Shown here one piece after another: positions 22,243 to 33,829 of a stretch of DNA of 64,000 nt (position 1 is the stretch's first letter; the number at the start of each line of letters is the position of its first letter). Position numbers and translations under genes: made by a program. The stretch spans positions 1-64,000 of the forward strand of contig CAIKMZ010000163.1 of the NCBI GenBank assembly GCA_903828665.1, read 5' to 3'. The stretch is from an uncultured beta proteobacterium. GTDB lineage: Bacteria > Pseudomonadota > Gammaproteobacteria > Burkholderiales > Burkholderiaceae_C. The notes under the pieces are model-generated. The model had not been told where the DNA came from, made no database searches, and saw only the letters and a list, made by a program, of their open reading frames with translations.

Positions 22243-24503
22243 AACCCGCTCCCGACCTGTCGACGTCGAACAGTGGCCCGGACCGGCGCAGCTTCATGCA
22301 CCAGTCGGTCTTGGGCGGCAGTGGCCTGCTGCTGGGCTTCTACCTGCAGCCCGTCGGCGCGGCCAACGCCATCGGCAAGCCCGCGCACCTGGAGAACACG
22401 CCGGGCTTCAGGCCGAACGCCTTCATCCGCATTGACGAGCAAGGTGTGGTCACGCTGATCTCCAAGCAGCCCGAGATCGGCCAGGGCATCAAGACCTCGC
22501 TGCCGATGGTGATCGCGGAAGAACTGGAAGTCGTCTGGAAGGACGTGCGCATCGTGCAGGGCGATCTCGACCCGGCGTACGGCGGACAGAGCGCGGGCGG
22601 CTCGACTTCGACGCCGAACAATTACAGCAACTTCCTGCGGCTCGGCGCGACCGCGCGCACCATGCTGGTCCTGGCAGCGGCCGAGATCTGGCAGGTGCCG
22701 GTTGGCGAATGCGTGGCCGCCAACAGCGCGGTGCAGCATGTGCCGACCCGGCGCCGCCTGGGCTATGGTCAGCTCGCGACCCGGGCCGCCTTGCTCAAGG
22801 TGCCGCCAGCCGATGCCGTGCAACTCAAAAATCCGAAGGACTACAAACTGATCGGCACGCGCATCGGTGGCGTCGACAACCTGGCCATCGTCACCGGCCA
22901 GCCGCTGTTCGGCATCGACGTGAAACTGCCCGGCATGCTGCATGCCGTCTTCGAGAAGTGCCCGGCCTTCGGCGGCAGGGTCGTCAGCGCCAATCTGGAC
23001 GCGATCAAGGCCCTGCCGGGCGTGCGCGACGCCTTCATCATCAATGGCACGGGCAACCTCAACGGTCTGATGCCCGGTGTGGCCATCGTCGCCGACACGA
23101 GCTGGGCCGCGATCAGCGCGCGCCGGCAGCTCAAGGTGAACTGGGACGAAGGCGCGGTCGCACAGCAGAGCTGGGACGGTTTTGTGGCGCAGGCGCAGGC
23201 GCTCGCGAAGCAGCCGGGCAGCGTGCAGTTGCGCAAGGACGGCGACCCGGCCGGCGCCTTTGCTGTCGCTGCGAAAACGTTGCAGGCCGCCTACAGCTAC
23301 CCGTTTGTGTCGCACGCGAGCTTCGAACCGCAGAACTGCACGGCCTGGTTTCGCGACGGGGTGCTGGAGCTGTGGGCACCCACGCAAAATCCGGCCGTCG
23401 GGCAGAACCTGGTGGCCAGCACGCTGGGCATTGCCAGAGACAAGATCACGCTGCACATCATCCGCAGCGGCGGCGGCTTCGGCCGGCGCCTGAGCGCGGA
23501 CTACATCGTCGAGGCAGCGGCGATCGCGCAGCGCGCCCATGCGCCGGTCAAGCTCACCTGGTCGCGTGAAGACGATCTGCGGCACGACCACTACCGCGCC
23601 GGCGGCTTCCACTTTCTGCGCGGCGCGCTCGACGCCATGGGACAGCTGACGGCTTGGCACAACCACTTCGTCACCTTTGCCAACCGCGTCATGCGCGACG
23701 GCCAGTCCGTTCTGCAACCGGGCAGCGGCGCGAGCCTCTCGGGCGACGAGTTTCCGGGGCGCTGGGTTGCCAACTGCCTGCTGGAGCAGACGCCGCTGGA
23801 ATGCGGCATTCCGATGGGCCCCTGGCGCGCGCCGGGCAGCAATGTTTTCGCCTGGGTCTTTCACAGTTTCATCGACGAACTGGCGCACGCGGCGGGGCGC
23901 GACCCGCTGGCGTTTCGTCTGGAACTGCTGGGCAACAAGAATATCCAGCCGGGCACGGGCGAGCGCGGCGTGCCCTACAACGTGGCGCGCATGCGGCGCG
24001 TGCTGACCGAGGTTGCGGCGAAGGCCGATTGGGGCCGCAGGAAGTTCGCGCGCGGACAGGGCCAAGGCATTGCCTTTCATTTCAGCCACCGCGGCTACGT
24101 CGCCGAGGTCGCCGAAGTCACGGTGTCGAAAACCGGCGAGTTAAAGGTGGACCGGGTCGTGGTGGTATCGGACATCGGCTCGCAGATCGTCAACCCCAGC
24201 GGCGCGGAAAACCAGGTCGAGGGCTCGGTGATCGACGGCCTGAGCACGCTGATGTTTGCCGAGCTCGACATCGAGCGCGGTGGCATCGTGCAGCGCAATT
24301 TCACCAACTATCCGCTGCTGCGCTTCCCCGATGCACCGACCCGGATCGACGTGCATTTCATCAAGAGCGACCAACCCGTGACGGGATTGGGTGAACCGGC
24401 TCTGCCGCCGCTGGCGCCGGCCGTGTGCAACGCGATCTTCGCCGCCACCGGCAAACGCGTGCGTCAGTTGCCACTGAGCCGCACCGACCTGAGCTGGCAA
24501 TGA
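22239..24503 (+). CDS. molybdopterin-binding subunit of molybdenum hydroxylase (isoquinoline 1-oxidoreductase beta-like)
   Basis: 754 aa; N-terminal [22 protein letters not shown] (Tat-like), [12 protein letters not shown], final [31 protein letters not shown]. Confidence 0.93.
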   Translation: MKPAPDLSTSNSGPDRRSFMHQSVLGGSGLLLGFYLQPVGAANAIGKPAHLENTPGFRPNAFIRIDEQGVVTLISKQPEIGQGIKTSLPMVIAEELEVVWKDVRIVQGDLDPAYGGQSAGGSTSTPNNYSNFLRLGATARTMLVLAAAEIWQVPVGECVAANSAVQHVPTRRRLGYGQLATRAALLKVPPADAVQLKNPKDYKLIGTRIGGVDNLAIVTGQPLFGIDVKLPGMLHAVFEKCPAFGGRVVSANLDAIKALPGVRDAFIINGTGNLNGLMPGVAIVADTSWAAISARRQLKVNWDEGAVAQQSWDGFVAQAQALAKQPGSVQLRKDGDPAGAFAVAAKTLQAAYSYPFVSHASFEPQNCTAWFRDGVLELWAPTQNPAVGQNLVASTLGIARDKITLHIIRSGGGFGRRLSADYIVEAAAIAQRAHAPVKLTWSREDDLRHDHYRAGGFHFLRGALDAMGQLTAWHNHFVTFANRVMRDGQSVLQPGSGASLSGDEFPGRWVANCLLEQTPLECGIPMGPWRAPGSNVFAWVFHSFIDELAHAAGRDPLAFRLELLGNKNIQPGTGERGVPYNVARMRRVLTEVAAKADWGRRKFARGQGQGIAFHFSHRGYVAEVAEVTVSKTGELKVDRVVVVSDIGSQIVNPSGAENQVEGSVIDGLSTLMFAELDIERGGIVQRNFTNYPLLRFPDAPTRIDVHFIKSDQPVTGLGEPALPPLAPAVCNAIFAATGKRVRQLPLSRTDLSWQ

Positions 24504-24515
24504 ACTGACGAGTCG

Positions 24516-24878
24516 TCAACCGCCCGCGCGTTTGACGACCAGGCCCTGCGCCTTGAGCAGTTCGACAATGCGGTCGCGGTGATCGCCCTGCACTTCGATG
24601 ACACCGTCCTTGACCGTGCCGCCGGAGCCGCAGGCAGTCTTCAGTTGCTTGCCCATGGCCGCCAGCGCCACGGCATCGAGCGCAAGCCCCTGAACCAGGG
24701 TCACGCCCTTGCCGGCGCGGCCCTTGGTCTGGATAGCGACCCGCACGATGCCGTCGGATGACGGCCGACTGGAAACGGCGCTGCAACGGCAATTGCCGAT
24801 TGGCTGGCGACAGGCCGGGCACATACGCCCGGCATCGGTTGAATAAACCAGGCCAGTGCCTGGGTTTCTGGATTTCAT
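24516..24878 (-). CDS. yciH: SUI1/eIF1-like translation factor (YciH family)
   Basis: CPACRQPIGNCRC then KGRAGKGVTLVQGL ... KTACGSGGTVKDGVIEVQGDHRDRIVELLKAQG. Confidence 0.9.
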   Translation of the reverse strand: MKSRNPGTGLVYSTDAGRMCPACRQPIGNCRCSAVSSRPSSDGIVRVAIQTKGRAGKGVTLVQGLALDAVALAAMGKQLKTACGSGGTVKDGVIEVQGDHRDRIVELLKAQGLVVKRAGG

Positions 24879-24908
24879 CCGTGAATCGTAACCTCGACGG
24901 ACTTCGGT

Positions 24909-25652
24909 TCAACGAACCCCCGAGCCCTGCTCATGCTGCGGCCTGTGCCCATTGTCCGTGCCCGGGCCCGATTTCACGGGTTGCGGCTTCGACTGTGGCC
25001 GATCCGCCAGTGGCGGGCGTTGCGGTCGCTGCGGCGGTTGCGTCACAGGTGGCGTTGGACGCTGATCCGCCGGTGGCCGTGCGCCGGGCTGTTGCGGGTG
25101 TTGATCGCCCGGGGGCCGGGCCCCGGGCTGTGGTGGACGCGGTTGGCCCGGCGGGCGCGCGCCAGGCTGCGCCGGATACTGCCCTCCAGGCGGCCGGTAG
25201 CCGGGCGGCGGCGGCGGTGGCAGGCGACGGACATCGGGCACGAAGCGCGGCGGCGGCCGGCGAATCCACAGCGGGCGCTGCGGGTACCAGGGTCGGTCAA
25301 CGTAGTAGCTGTCCCAGTAAGCACCCAGGCTGAACGCGATGATGCCGATGCCGAGCATGGCGCCGTAGGACAAAACCGGCACGTTCTGTCCGCGGTAGGG
25401 GTAGACGATGTTCGCGGCGTAGACCCAGCCGCGGTCAGGACCGGAGACGACATCGCACCAGCGGTAGTCGCTCAGGCAACCTTGCACGTCCAGCACCACC
25501 CCGGCGGGCAGCGTGATCACGATCGGGTAGTCCACCGCCGGTCCGGCGCGAAGGTGCACCTCCTTGGCCGCGTAGGCCATCTCGGCCTGCGCACTGAGCG
25601 GCAGCGCGGCCAGCGCCACCGCCAACAATCCCAGCACTTTCAGATGTTTCAT
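24909..25652 (-). CDS. bacterial SH3-domain exported protein with proline-rich C-terminus
   Basis: Signal peptide MKHLKVLGLLAVALAALPLSAQAEM, SH3-like VHLRAGPAVDYPIVITLPAG, then PPG/QPGARPP-rich tail. Confidence 0.82.
   Translation of the reverse strand: MKHLKVLGLLAVALAALPLSAQAEMAYAAKEVHLRAGPAVDYPIVITLPAGVVLDVQGCLSDYRWCDVVSGPDRGWVYAANIVYPYRGQNVPVLSYGAMLGIGIIAFSLGAYWDSYYVDRPWYPQRPLWIRRPPPRFVPDVRRLPPPPPPGYRPPGGQYPAQPGARPPGQPRPPQPGARPPGDQHPQQPGARPPADQRPTPPVTQPPQRPQRPPLADRPQSKPQPVKSGPGTDNGHRPQHEQGSGVR
25053..25169 (-). repeat. three tandem 39-bp imperfect coding repeats (QPGARPP[G/A]xxxxx)
   Basis: Translation QPGARPPGQPRPP / QPGARPPGDQHPQ / QPGARPPADQRPT. Confidence 0.8.
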
Positions 25653-25784
25653 TGCTTGCCTCTTTCGGTTCACGCATGGCGCTGGCCGACACGCACTGGC
25701 GCCGGCGCAGTCAAGCCTGATTCTGTGCTTCCCGGGCCACACCCAGGTGATGAATATCAAGTGCGTGCGAAATAGGCAAGCAGG

Positions 25785-26879
25785 TCACGGGATCAGATCA
25801 AGCGCGCGCATGTAGTCGCCCTGCACCATCAGCGCATCCCAATCCGGCGCTGGCGCGCGCGGCAGCAGCGCGCGCCGCCGCTCTTCGTTGGCCTCCTGCG
25901 GTTGCCAGACGCCCTTGAGTTGCGCCTGCGTCAGCTCATCGATCAATTCATCGACGGCGCGCCCGCCGCCTTCGCTGCTCCCCAGCGACTGGTTGCACAG
26001 CAACACCATGTCGCAGCCGGCGGTCAATGCGGCCACCGCGGCCTGTGCATAGCTGACCTGTCGGCCGTCGATCAGCCGCGCGCCCGCCATGGAAAGGTCA
26101 TCGCTGAAAATGGCGCCGCCAAACCCGAGCTGACCGCGCAGGATATCGTTCAGCCATCGCGACGAAAACCCGGCCGGCCGCGCATCCACCTTCGGGTAGA
26201 TGACATGCGCGGGCATGACGCTGGCGAGCGTCGTGTTGAGCCATCCATAGGGTGCTGCGTCCTCGGCCAGGATCGCTTTGAGGCTGCGCCGGTCAACGGG
26301 GATCTCGGTATGAGAATCGGCCTTGACGAAGCCGTGGCCCGGAAAATGTTTGCCGCAATTGGCCATGCCGCTTTGCAGCAGCCCGTGCATCAGGCTCTTG
26401 GCCAGCACGGTGACCAGGCGCGCATCGCGCCCAAAGGCGCGGTCGCCGATGACGCTGCTCTCGCCATAGTCCAGATCGAGCACCGGCGTGAAACTCAAGT
26501 CGACGCCGCAGGCGCGCAATTCAGCGCCGAGCACATAGCCGCAGGCCGTGGACGCGTTGCTGGCGCGCAGCGCGCCGCTGCCGGCGCCCTGCCTGCCATC
26601 CTTGAACCACATTTCTCCCAGCGCGCGCATCGGCGGCAGATGGGTGAAGCCATCGGTCCTGAAGCGCTGCACGCGGCCGCCTTCGTGATCGACGCAGATC
26701 AGCAGGTCGCTGCGCAGTTTCCTGATCTCGCGGCAAAGCGCCGTGAGCTGCGCGCGGTCCTGCCAGTTGCGCGCGAACAGGATGAGGCCGCCGACCAGCG
26801 GGTGCTTGAGGCGTTGCCGGTCAAGCTTGCTCAGGCTCAGCCCGGCGATATCGATGATGAGGGGCGCGTGTTGTGTCAT
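25785..26879 (-). CDS. nagZ: beta-N-acetylhexosaminidase
   Basis: GLILFARNW, VDHEGGRVQRFR, GKHFPGHGFVKADSHTE. Confidence 0.95.
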   Translation of the reverse strand: MTQHAPLIIDIAGLSLSKLDRQRLKHPLVGGLILFARNWQDRAQLTALCREIRKLRSDLLICVDHEGGRVQRFRTDGFTHLPPMRALGEMWFKDGRQGAGSGALRASNASTACGYVLGAELRACGVDLSFTPVLDLDYGESSVIGDRAFGRDARLVTVLAKSLMHGLLQSGMANCGKHFPGHGFVKADSHTEIPVDRRSLKAILAEDAAPYGWLNTTLASVMPAHVIYPKVDARPAGFSSRWLNDILRGQLGFGGAIFSDDLSMAGARLIDGRQVSYAQAAVAALTAGCDMVLLCNQSLGSSEGGGRAVDELIDELTQAQLKGVWQPQEANEERRRALLPRAPAPDWDALMVQGDYMRALDLIP

Positions 26880-26911
26880 GGAAGACCTTTATGGGTTCGA
26901 TGAAGGGTGGC

Positions 26912-27322
26912 TCAGGACAGTACTTCGACGACGCAGAAGCTCGCGGCGTAATCGGTCTCGTCGGTCACGCTGACGTGGGCCGACAGCTTGCGCGCGTCGA
27001 ACCATTCCTTGAGCGCGCCATGCAGCACGATGACAGGCTTGCCGGCCTGCGCGTGCTCGCGCGGCAGTTTGCCGATCTCACACAAGCGCCAGGTCATGGG
27101 CATGACCATGCCCAGGCCGATGGCCTTGCTGAAAGCTTCCTTGGCGCTGAAGCGCGTCGCTAGGTAGCGCACGCCGCGCTCGGGCCAGCGCACGCTGCGG
27201 GCTTGCCAGGTGGCGAACTCGTCCGCGCTCAGAATCCTGCGGGCGAAGCGCTCACCGTGGCGCTCCACGCTGGCGCGGATGCGGCGCACATCGCAGATGT
27301 CGGTGCCGATGCCGTAGATCAT
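26912..27322 (-). CDS. acpS: holo-[acyl-carrier-protein] synthase
   Basis: [15 protein letters not shown] ... [14 protein letters not shown]; start trimmed to ATG at 27322. Confidence 0.95.
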   Translation of the reverse strand: MIYGIGTDICDVRRIRASVERHGERFARRILSADEFATWQARSVRWPERGVRYLATRFSAKEAFSKAIGLGMVMPMTWRLCEIGKLPREHAQAGKPVIVLHGALKEWFDARKLSAHVSVTDETDYAASFCVVEVLS

Positions 27323-27347
27323 GCGGCGGTCTTGCGGACATGACCGG

Positions 27348-28100
27348 TCACGATTGACCCTCGTCGATGCAGCGCAGGTACTCGCGCACCGTGGCGGCAT
27401 AGCCCAGTTCGAGCGCATCGGCGATCAGGGCGTGGCCGATCGAGACTTCCGCCACGCCCGGTACGCGCCGGATGAAGGTCGCCAGGTTGTCGCGGTTCAG
27501 ATCGTGGCCGGCGTTGACACCCAGCCCGGCGTCGAGCGCAGCCTGTGCGGCGGCGGCAAAGCGCACGAGTTGCGCCTCCTGCTGCGCCGTGCCCCAGGCT
27601 GCGGCATAGGGCTCGGTGTAGAGTTCGACGCGGTCCGCGCCGAGCGCCCTGGCCGCCGCCATGGCCTGCGGCTCGGCGTCCATGAACAGGCTGACGCGCA
27701 CGCCCAAATCGCGGGCTTGCGCGATCAAGGGACGCAGGCGCGCGCTGTCCAGCGCGAGATTCCAGCCGTGGTCGCTGGTGAACTGACCCTCCGAATCGGG
27801 CACGAAGGTGCATTGGTTCGGTCGGTATTGCTCGATGAAGCGCATCAGGTTTTGCGTCGGATTGCCCTCGATGTTGAACTCGCGATCCGGCCAGTCCTTC
27901 ATCAAGGCTGCCAGGTCGCGCACATCGTCAGCGCGGATATGGCGCTCGTCCGGCCGCGGATGGACCGTGATGCCATCAGCCCCCGCTTGCAGGCACAGGG
28001 TGGACGCCCGCATGACGCTCGGGATGCCCAGGTGGCGCGTGTTGCGCACCAGCGCCACCTTGTTGACATTGACGGACAGCGCGGTCTTTTGCTTGTTCAT
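27348..28100 (-). CDS. pdxJ: pyridoxine 5'-phosphate synthase
   Basis: [16 protein letters not shown] ... [16 protein letters not shown] ... GVNAGHDLN; start at 28100. Confidence 0.96.
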   Translation of the reverse strand: MNKQKTALSVNVNKVALVRNTRHLGIPSVMRASTLCLQAGADGITVHPRPDERHIRADDVRDLAALMKDWPDREFNIEGNPTQNLMRFIEQYRPNQCTFVPDSEGQFTSDHGWNLALDSARLRPLIAQARDLGVRVSLFMDAEPQAMAAARALGADRVELYTEPYAAAWGTAQQEAQLVRFAAAAQAALDAGLGVNAGHDLNRDNLATFIRRVPGVAEVSIGHALIADALELGYAATVREYLRCIDEGQS

Positions 28101-28855
28101 AAGGCCTGTAGGGATTGCAGATCGATCATCATCTGGCGGGTGCGCAGCGTGTTGACACCGCAATGGTAATTCAGCAGCGTGCGCAGCTGCGGCTTGAGCT
28201 CGGCCATGACTTCCGAGCAGGCGCGCAGGGTCGTGATGAACGGCGCGCTGGCAACGATCGATTGCTGCAGCGCCAGCCATTGCGCGCCGCTGAGGCTGGC
28301 GCGGTCCAACTCGCTGGTCTGGCGCAGGCCGCCCTCGGGCACGAGGCTGTAGCGATGCGCCGGTTCGAGATCAAGCAGCGTCATGGTCTGCGCGTCCAGC
28401 AGCGGCAGCAGGCCGATCTCGCGCAACAACAGCAACTCAAAAGCGCGCAGTGCCGACTGCAGCGCCTCGCCATGCTCGGAGGCGATGACCTGGACGGCCG
28501 TGGCGTAGATGTCGAACAGCCGCGGATGGGGATCGTCGCGAGCCAGCAGGGTCAGCAGCAATTCGTTGAGGTAGTAACCCGACATCAATGCGTCGCCGCT
28601 GGGCATGATGTGACCGCCCTGCCACTCGGCGCCCTTGAGGGTGCGGATTTCCGCATCGCCGCCGAAGGCGACGTGCAGAGGCTGCAAGGGCAGCAGGATC
28701 GGTCGAAAGCTGGAACTCGGGCGCTTGGCGCCCTTGGCCACCAGTGCGATGCGCCCGTGGTTGCGTGTGAAAACCTCCAGAATCAGACTCGACTCGCTCC
28801 AGTCGTAACGGTGCAGTACGTAGGCCGGTTCGTCCGAAATGCGTGTCGTGGCCAC
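28097..28855 (-). CDS. recO: DNA repair protein RecO
   Basis: [37 protein letters not shown]; between pdxJ and era. Confidence 0.94.
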   Translation of the reverse strand: MATTRISDEPAYVLHRYDWSESSLILEVFTRNHGRIALVAKGAKRPSSSFRPILLPLQPLHVAFGGDAEIRTLKGAEWQGGHIMPSGDALMSGYYLNELLLTLLARDDPHPRLFDIYATAVQVIASEHGEALQSALRAFELLLLREIGLLPLLDAQTMTLLDLEPAHRYSLVPEGGLRQTSELDRASLSGAQWLALQQSIVASAPFITTLRACSEVMAELKPQLRTLLNYHCGVNTLRTRQMMIDLQSLQAL

Positions 28856-28878
28856 GTGTCAACGGGAGATTACGATCT

Positions 28879-29895
28879 CTATTGGTATCCGAACGAGCGC
28901 ACGCGGGCCTCGTCATCAGCCCAGCCGGAGCGCACCTTGACCCAGAGTTCGATGAAGACCTTGGCATCAAGCGCCTTTTCCAGTTCCACCCGCGTTTCGG
29001 TGCCGATGCGCTTGATGCGTTCGCCCTTGTCGCCGATCACCATGGCCTTGTGCGTGTCGCGTTCGACCACGATCGTGGCGGCGATCTTGAGCAGGCGCTT
29101 TTGCTTGCCGCGACCCGCCTCTTCCTCGAACTTGTCGATCACCACGGTCGATGTGTAGGGCAACTCGTCACCGGTCAGTCGGAACAGTTTCTCGCGCACG
29201 GTTTCGCTGGCCAGAAACTTCTCGCTGCGGTCGGTGAGCTCGTCCTGCGCATACCACCAGGCCTGCTCGGGCAGGTACTTTTCGCAGATCGTGAGCAGGC
29301 GTTCGATGTCCTTGGCGTTCTTCGCCGACATCGGCACAAATTCGGCAAAGGCGCGGCGCTGCTGCATCTCCTGCAGCCAGGGCGCGATGTCGGCGCGGCG
29401 CGTGACCTGATCGAGCTTGTTCGCCACCAGCAGCGTCGGGATGTCCTTGCCCAGAACGTCGAGCACCTTGGCATCGGCCTGGTTGAAGCGCCCGGCCTCA
29501 ACCACGAACAGGATCAGGTCCACATCGCCAACGGCACCCAGCACGGTCTTGTTGAGCGAGCGGTTCAGGGCGTTGTTGTGGCGGGTCTGGAATCCGGGGG
29601 TGTCGACAAACACGAACTGGGTCGCGCCCTGGGTGTGCATGCCGGTGATGCGATGGCGCGTGGTCTGGGCCTTGCGCGACGTGATGCTGATCTTCTGCCC
29701 GACCAGCGCATTGAGCAGCGTCGATTTGCCGACATTGGGTTTGCCGACAATCGCAATCAATCCGCAGCGCTGGCCTTCGACCGGCGCGCCGGCCGGTGCC
29801 GCCACGCGCATGCCCTTGAGCATGCTTTCCAGATCGTCCTGGCCTTCAACACCGATCGCGTCCGCGCCGGCGTCTGTGGGTTTAATCGCTGTCAT
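28879..29895 (-). CDS. era: GTPase Era
   Basis: [17 protein letters not shown] motifs and C-terminal KH-type region. Confidence 0.97.
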   Translation of the reverse strand: MTAIKPTDAGADAIGVEGQDDLESMLKGMRVAAPAGAPVEGQRCGLIAIVGKPNVGKSTLLNALVGQKISITSRKAQTTRHRITGMHTQGATQFVFVDTPGFQTRHNNALNRSLNKTVLGAVGDVDLILFVVEAGRFNQADAKVLDVLGKDIPTLLVANKLDQVTRRADIAPWLQEMQQRRAFAEFVPMSAKNAKDIERLLTICEKYLPEQAWWYAQDELTDRSEKFLASETVREKLFRLTGDELPYTSTVVIDKFEEEAGRGKQKRLLKIAATIVVERDTHKAMVIGDKGERIKRIGTETRVELEKALDAKVFIELWVKVRSGWADDEARVRSFGYQ

Positions 29896-30578
29896 GTATT
29901 TGCCTTTGCCTTGATGGTTTGCAGCATGGCGCCCGCTGCGGCCTGTTCGCCCGCGCGGCGCGAGCCGCCGATGCCCCGCTCTGTCAGATTGAGCTCGACG
30001 ATTTCACATTCCACGTCGAAGGTCTGCTTGTGCGCCGCACCCACGGTGCCGACCACCCGGTACAGCGGCAAGCTCATTTTGCGCCCCTGCAACCACTCCT
30101 GCAATTCAGTCTTCGGGTCCTTGCCAATGGCCTGCATCTCGGGATTGATCTCCACGGCCTGGAAAAGCCGGTGAACCAGGCTCTGCGCGGCCGCGAATCC
30201 GGCATCGAGATAGACGGCCCCGATCAGGGCTTCAAGCGCATCGGCCAGGATCGAGGGCCGCCTTTGGCCGCCTGAGCGTGCCTCGCCCTCGCCCAGCCGA
30301 ATGACCTCGGGCAGACCGAGGCCAACAGCCAACTGGTGCAGGGTTTCCTGCTTCACGAGATTGGCACGCACCCGCGACAGGTCACCTTCGGGCAGGGTGC
30401 TGAGCCGCTCGAACAGCAAGTCGGCAACGGCCAGATTCAGGACCGAATCGCCCAGAAACTCCAGGCGCTCATTGTGGTCGATGGAGAAACTGCGGTGCGT
30501 CAGCGCTCGGCTCAGGAGATCAGGATTGCGAAACTCGTGCTGCAAACGGTTCTGCAGCGCAACCAGGCCTTCATTCAC
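29892..30578 (-). CDS. rnc: ribonuclease III
   Basis: [14 protein letters not shown] signature and C-terminal dsRBD. Confidence 0.97.
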   Translation of the reverse strand: MNEGLVALQNRLQHEFRNPDLLSRALTHRSFSIDHNERLEFLGDSVLNLAVADLLFERLSTLPEGDLSRVRANLVKQETLHQLAVGLGLPEVIRLGEGEARSGGQRRPSILADALEALIGAVYLDAGFAAAQSLVHRLFQAVEINPEMQAIGKDPKTELQEWLQGRKMSLPLYRVVGTVGAAHKQTFDVECEIVELNLTERGIGGSRRAGEQAAAGAMLQTIKAKANT

Positions 30579-30603
30579 GCGCCGATACCTCTGCCCCGGC
30601 GCA

Positions 30604-30960
30604 TTACTTGGAGCGTCCGGCGTACTTGAGAGTCAGGTAGGCCGGACCGGCCAGGTGAATCTCGCGCTGATAGGCAAAACTGACAACAATCTTGTCACCC
30701 TCTTTGGTGACCTCGATATCCTTGCCGTTGACGGACTTGATATTGTCAATTGCCGCTGCCTTGTCGAAAATGCTGCGCACCTCGGCCACCGAGGTGCCTT
30801 GAGTCGCCTTCGACGCGGCCTTCAGGACCGCCTGGTATTCAATCGCGGTCGGCACCACTTGTGCGACGATGACGCCGCCCATGGCGAGCAAGCCGCCCAC
30901 CACCAGCAGCCCCAAAAACGACAGGCCAGTTTGCCTGGATCTGGATTGAAGATTCTTCAT
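30604..30960 (-). CDS. DUF4845 domain-containing protein
   Basis: Short membrane-anchored ORF between lepB and rnc, typical location and size. Confidence 0.8.
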   Translation of the reverse strand: MKNLQSRSRQTGLSFLGLLVVGGLLAMGGVIVAQVVPTAIEYQAVLKAASKATQGTSVAEVRSIFDKAAAIDNIKSVNGKDIEVTKEGDKIVVSFAYQREIHLAGPAYLTLKYAGRSK

Positions 30961-30978
30961 ATGTCCTCCTGATCATTC

Positions 30979-31944
30979 TCACTCGAACGAACCGATTCGC
31001 TTCAGGCTGCTGAAGTTCATCCAGACAAAGAATGCCTTGCCCACAATGTTCTTGTCCGGTACAAAACCCCAATAGCGGGAATCCATGGAATTATCCCGGT
31101 TGTCGCCCATCATGAAGTAGTGGCCTTGCGGCACCTTGCAGACCACGCCTTCGACACTATAGTGACAGTTCTGCTTGAACGCAAAGTCGTCGGCGCCGGG
31201 CACGTAGGCCGGGCGCTCGTCATCATTGAGCAGACGATGCGTGTGGGTGCCCAGGGTCTCTTCGTACTGCTTGAAATAGCGCATCACGTCTTCGTCGAAG
31301 AACTCCGGCACCGCCGTCGTCTTGATCACCTGGCCGTTGATGGTCAGGCGCTTGTTTAGGTAGGCCACCTCGTCACCCGGCACGCCGACCACCCGCTTGA
31401 TGTAGTCCAGGCTGGGCTTGGGCGGGTACCGGAATACCATCACGTCGCCGCGCTGGGGCTGGCTGCCCTCGGTGATCCTGGTATTGAGAACCGGCAGGCG
31501 CAGACCGTAATGGAATTTGTTGACCAGAATGAGGTCCCCCACCAGCAAGGTCGGGATCATCGAACCGGATGGAATCTTGAACGGCTCAACCAGAAACGAG
31601 CGCAGAAAGAAGACGGCGATGATGACCGGGAACAGACCGGCAGTCCAGTCCAGCCACCACGGTTGCGCAAGAATGCGGCCCTTGGCCTCGGCCAGATGGT
31701 CATCGACCTGACTGATGCCCTTGCTGGCCAGTTCCTCGCGGCGCTGCAGAGCCTGTGCTTCGAGCGCAGCCGCCGCCCTGTGCCGCTGCGGCAGAAAATA
31801 GAAACGCTCGGCCAGCCAGTAGATGCCGGTGACAAGCGTTGCCAGGAACAGCAGCAAGGCAAAGTTGCCCTCCAGCACGCCGAAATACCAGGCACCGGCG
31901 TAGCCGACGAAAGCTGCAAGAATGAACGAAGTCAGAACTTGCAT
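30979..31944 (-). CDS. lepB: signal peptidase I
   Basis: IPSGSMIPTL, KRVVGVPGD, MGDNRDNSMDSRYWG; start at 31944 overlapping lepA stop. Confidence 0.96.
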   Translation of the reverse strand: MQVLTSFILAAFVGYAGAWYFGVLEGNFALLLFLATLVTGIYWLAERFYFLPQRHRAAAALEAQALQRREELASKGISQVDDHLAEAKGRILAQPWWLDWTAGLFPVIIAVFFLRSFLVEPFKIPSGSMIPTLLVGDLILVNKFHYGLRLPVLNTRITEGSQPQRGDVMVFRYPPKPSLDYIKRVVGVPGDEVAYLNKRLTINGQVIKTTAVPEFFDEDVMRYFKQYEETLGTHTHRLLNDDERPAYVPGADDFAFKQNCHYSVEGVVCKVPQGHYFMMGDNRDNSMDSRYWGFVPDKNIVGKAFFVWMNFSSLKRIGSFE

Positions 31945-33755
31945 CAGCCGTCCACCTGCAGGATTGCCAGGAATGCTTCCTGCGGAACCTCGACCGAACC
32001 AATCTGCTTCATGCGTTTCTTGCCTTCTTTTTGCTTGTCCAGGAGCTTGCGCTTGCGTGAAATATCGCCGCCATAGCACTTGGCGATCACGTTCTTGCGC
32101 AGCGCCTTGATTGTCTCACGCGCAATGATGTTGGACCCGATGGCGGCCTGGATCGCGACGTCGTACATCTGGCGCGAAATGACTTCGCGCATCTTGGCCA
32201 CCACAGCACGGCCTCGGTATTGCGACTGCGAGCGGTGGACCACGATGGACAGGGCGTCAACCTTGTCGCCGTTGAGCAGGATGTCCACCTTCACCACGTC
32301 GGCCGTGCGGTACTCCTTGAACTCGTAATCCATCGATGCATAGCCGCGCGAGACCGACTTGAGCTTGTCGAAGAAGTCCATCACGATCTCGGCAAGCGGC
32401 ATCTCGTAGGTCAGCATCACCTGGCGACCGTGGTACGCCATGTTCATCTGCACCCCTCGCTTCTGGTTGGCCAGCGTCATGACGGCGCCCACGTAGTCCT
32501 GCGGCATGTACAAGTGCACCGTGACGATGGGCTCGCGCACTTCATCGAGACGGCCCTGGTCCGGCATCTTGGACGGGTTCTCGACCATCTTCACCGTCCC
32601 GTCCACCTGCACCACCTGGTACACAACGCTGGGTGCGGTCGTGATCAAGTCCTGGTCAAACTCGCGCTCCAGTCGCTCCTGCACGATCTCCATGTGCAGG
32701 AGCCCCAGAAAACCGCAGCGAAAACCAAAGCCCAGCGCCTGCGACACCTCCGGCTCGTATTGCAGAGATGAATCGTTGAGCTTGAGCTTCTCCAGACTGT
32801 CACGCAAGCCCTCGTACTGGTTGGCTTCGGTCGGATACAGCCCGGCGAAAACCTGCGGCTGGATTTCCTTGAAACCGGGCAGCGGCTCGGTTGCCGTAAA
32901 GGCCGCACCGCCAGTGCCGAGCTTGATCAGGGTAATGGTGTCGCCAACCTTGGCAGCCTGCAGCTCGCGAATGCCGGCAATGATGTAGCCGACCTCGCCC
33001 GCTTCCAGCGCATCGCGCGGTTCATTGGCGGGGGTGAAGACGCCCAGCCCGTCAGCGTTGTAGGTGGTGCCGGTTGCCATCATCTTGATGCGCTCGCCCT
33101 TGGCCAGACGCCCGTCCACCACACGCACCAGCATCACGACACCCACATAGGTATCGAACCAGCTGTCGACGATCATGGCGCGCAGCGGCCCATCGGGATT
33201 GCCCTTCGGCGCCGGGATTCTGGCGACCACGGCCTCAAGAATGTCATCGATACCCATGCCGGTCTTTGCCGAGCATGCGATCGCATCCGTGGCATCAATG
33301 CCAATGACATCTTCAATTTCGACTTTCGCGTTCTCGGGATCGGCGTTGGGCAAGTCCATCTTGTTCAGGACCGGAACGACCTCGACGCCCAACTCAAGCG
33401 CGGTGTAGCAATTGGCCACGGTCTGTGCTTCAACGCCCTGGCTTGCATCGACCACCAGCAGCGCGCCTTCACACGCGGAGAGGGAGCGGCTGACCTCGTA
33501 TGAGAAGTCGACATGCCCGGGGGTGTCAATCAGATTGAGGTTGTAGATCTGCCCATCCTGCGCCTTGTATTTGAGTGCGGCGGTCTGTGCCTTGATGGTT
33601 ATCCCACGCTCCTTCTCGATATCCATGGAGTCCAGCACCTGCGCTTGCATCTCGCGTTCCTGCAAACCACCGCAGCGCTGAATCAAGCGATCTGCCAAGG
33701 TGGATTTGCCATGATCAATATGGGCAATAATCGAAAAATTTCTGATGTGATTCAT
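31944..33755 (-). CDS. lepA: elongation factor 4
   Basis: [35 protein letters not shown] at 33755. Confidence 0.98.
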   Translation of the reverse strand: MNHIRNFSIIAHIDHGKSTLADRLIQRCGGLQEREMQAQVLDSMDIEKERGITIKAQTAALKYKAQDGQIYNLNLIDTPGHVDFSYEVSRSLSACEGALLVVDASQGVEAQTVANCYTALELGVEVVPVLNKMDLPNADPENAKVEIEDVIGIDATDAIACSAKTGMGIDDILEAVVARIPAPKGNPDGPLRAMIVDSWFDTYVGVVMLVRVVDGRLAKGERIKMMATGTTYNADGLGVFTPANEPRDALEAGEVGYIIAGIRELQAAKVGDTITLIKLGTGGAAFTATEPLPGFKEIQPQVFAGLYPTEANQYEGLRDSLEKLKLNDSSLQYEPEVSQALGFGFRCGFLGLLHMEIVQERLEREFDQDLITTAPSVVYQVVQVDGTVKMVENPSKMPDQGRLDEVREPIVTVHLYMPQDYVGAVMTLANQKRGVQMNMAYHGRQVMLTYEMPLAEIVMDFFDKLKSVSRGYASMDYEFKEYRTADVVKVDILLNGDKVDALSIVVHRSQSQYRGRAVVAKMREVISRQMYDVAIQAAIGSNIIARETIKALRKNVIAKCYGGDISRKRKLLDKQKEGKKRMKQIGSVEVPQEAFLAILQVDG

Positions 33756-33797
33756 CAACGAGATTGCTTAAGTGTTTGAATTGAAACGATGAGGCAA

Positions 33798-33829
33798 GAA
33801 AAAAGGGCGCGTCGAATTCTGACGCGCCC
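33798..33829 (-). terminator. intrinsic terminator-like hairpin upstream of lepA
   Basis: GGGCGCGTC-AGAATTC-GACGCGCCC (9-bp stem) followed by TTTTTTC on the minus strand. Confidence 0.75.

Noticed and set aside
22173-24089. 638-aa minus-strand ORF opposite the IorB-like gene
   Set aside because: Same antisense GC artefact; the plus strand carries conserved molybdenum-hydroxylase motifs.
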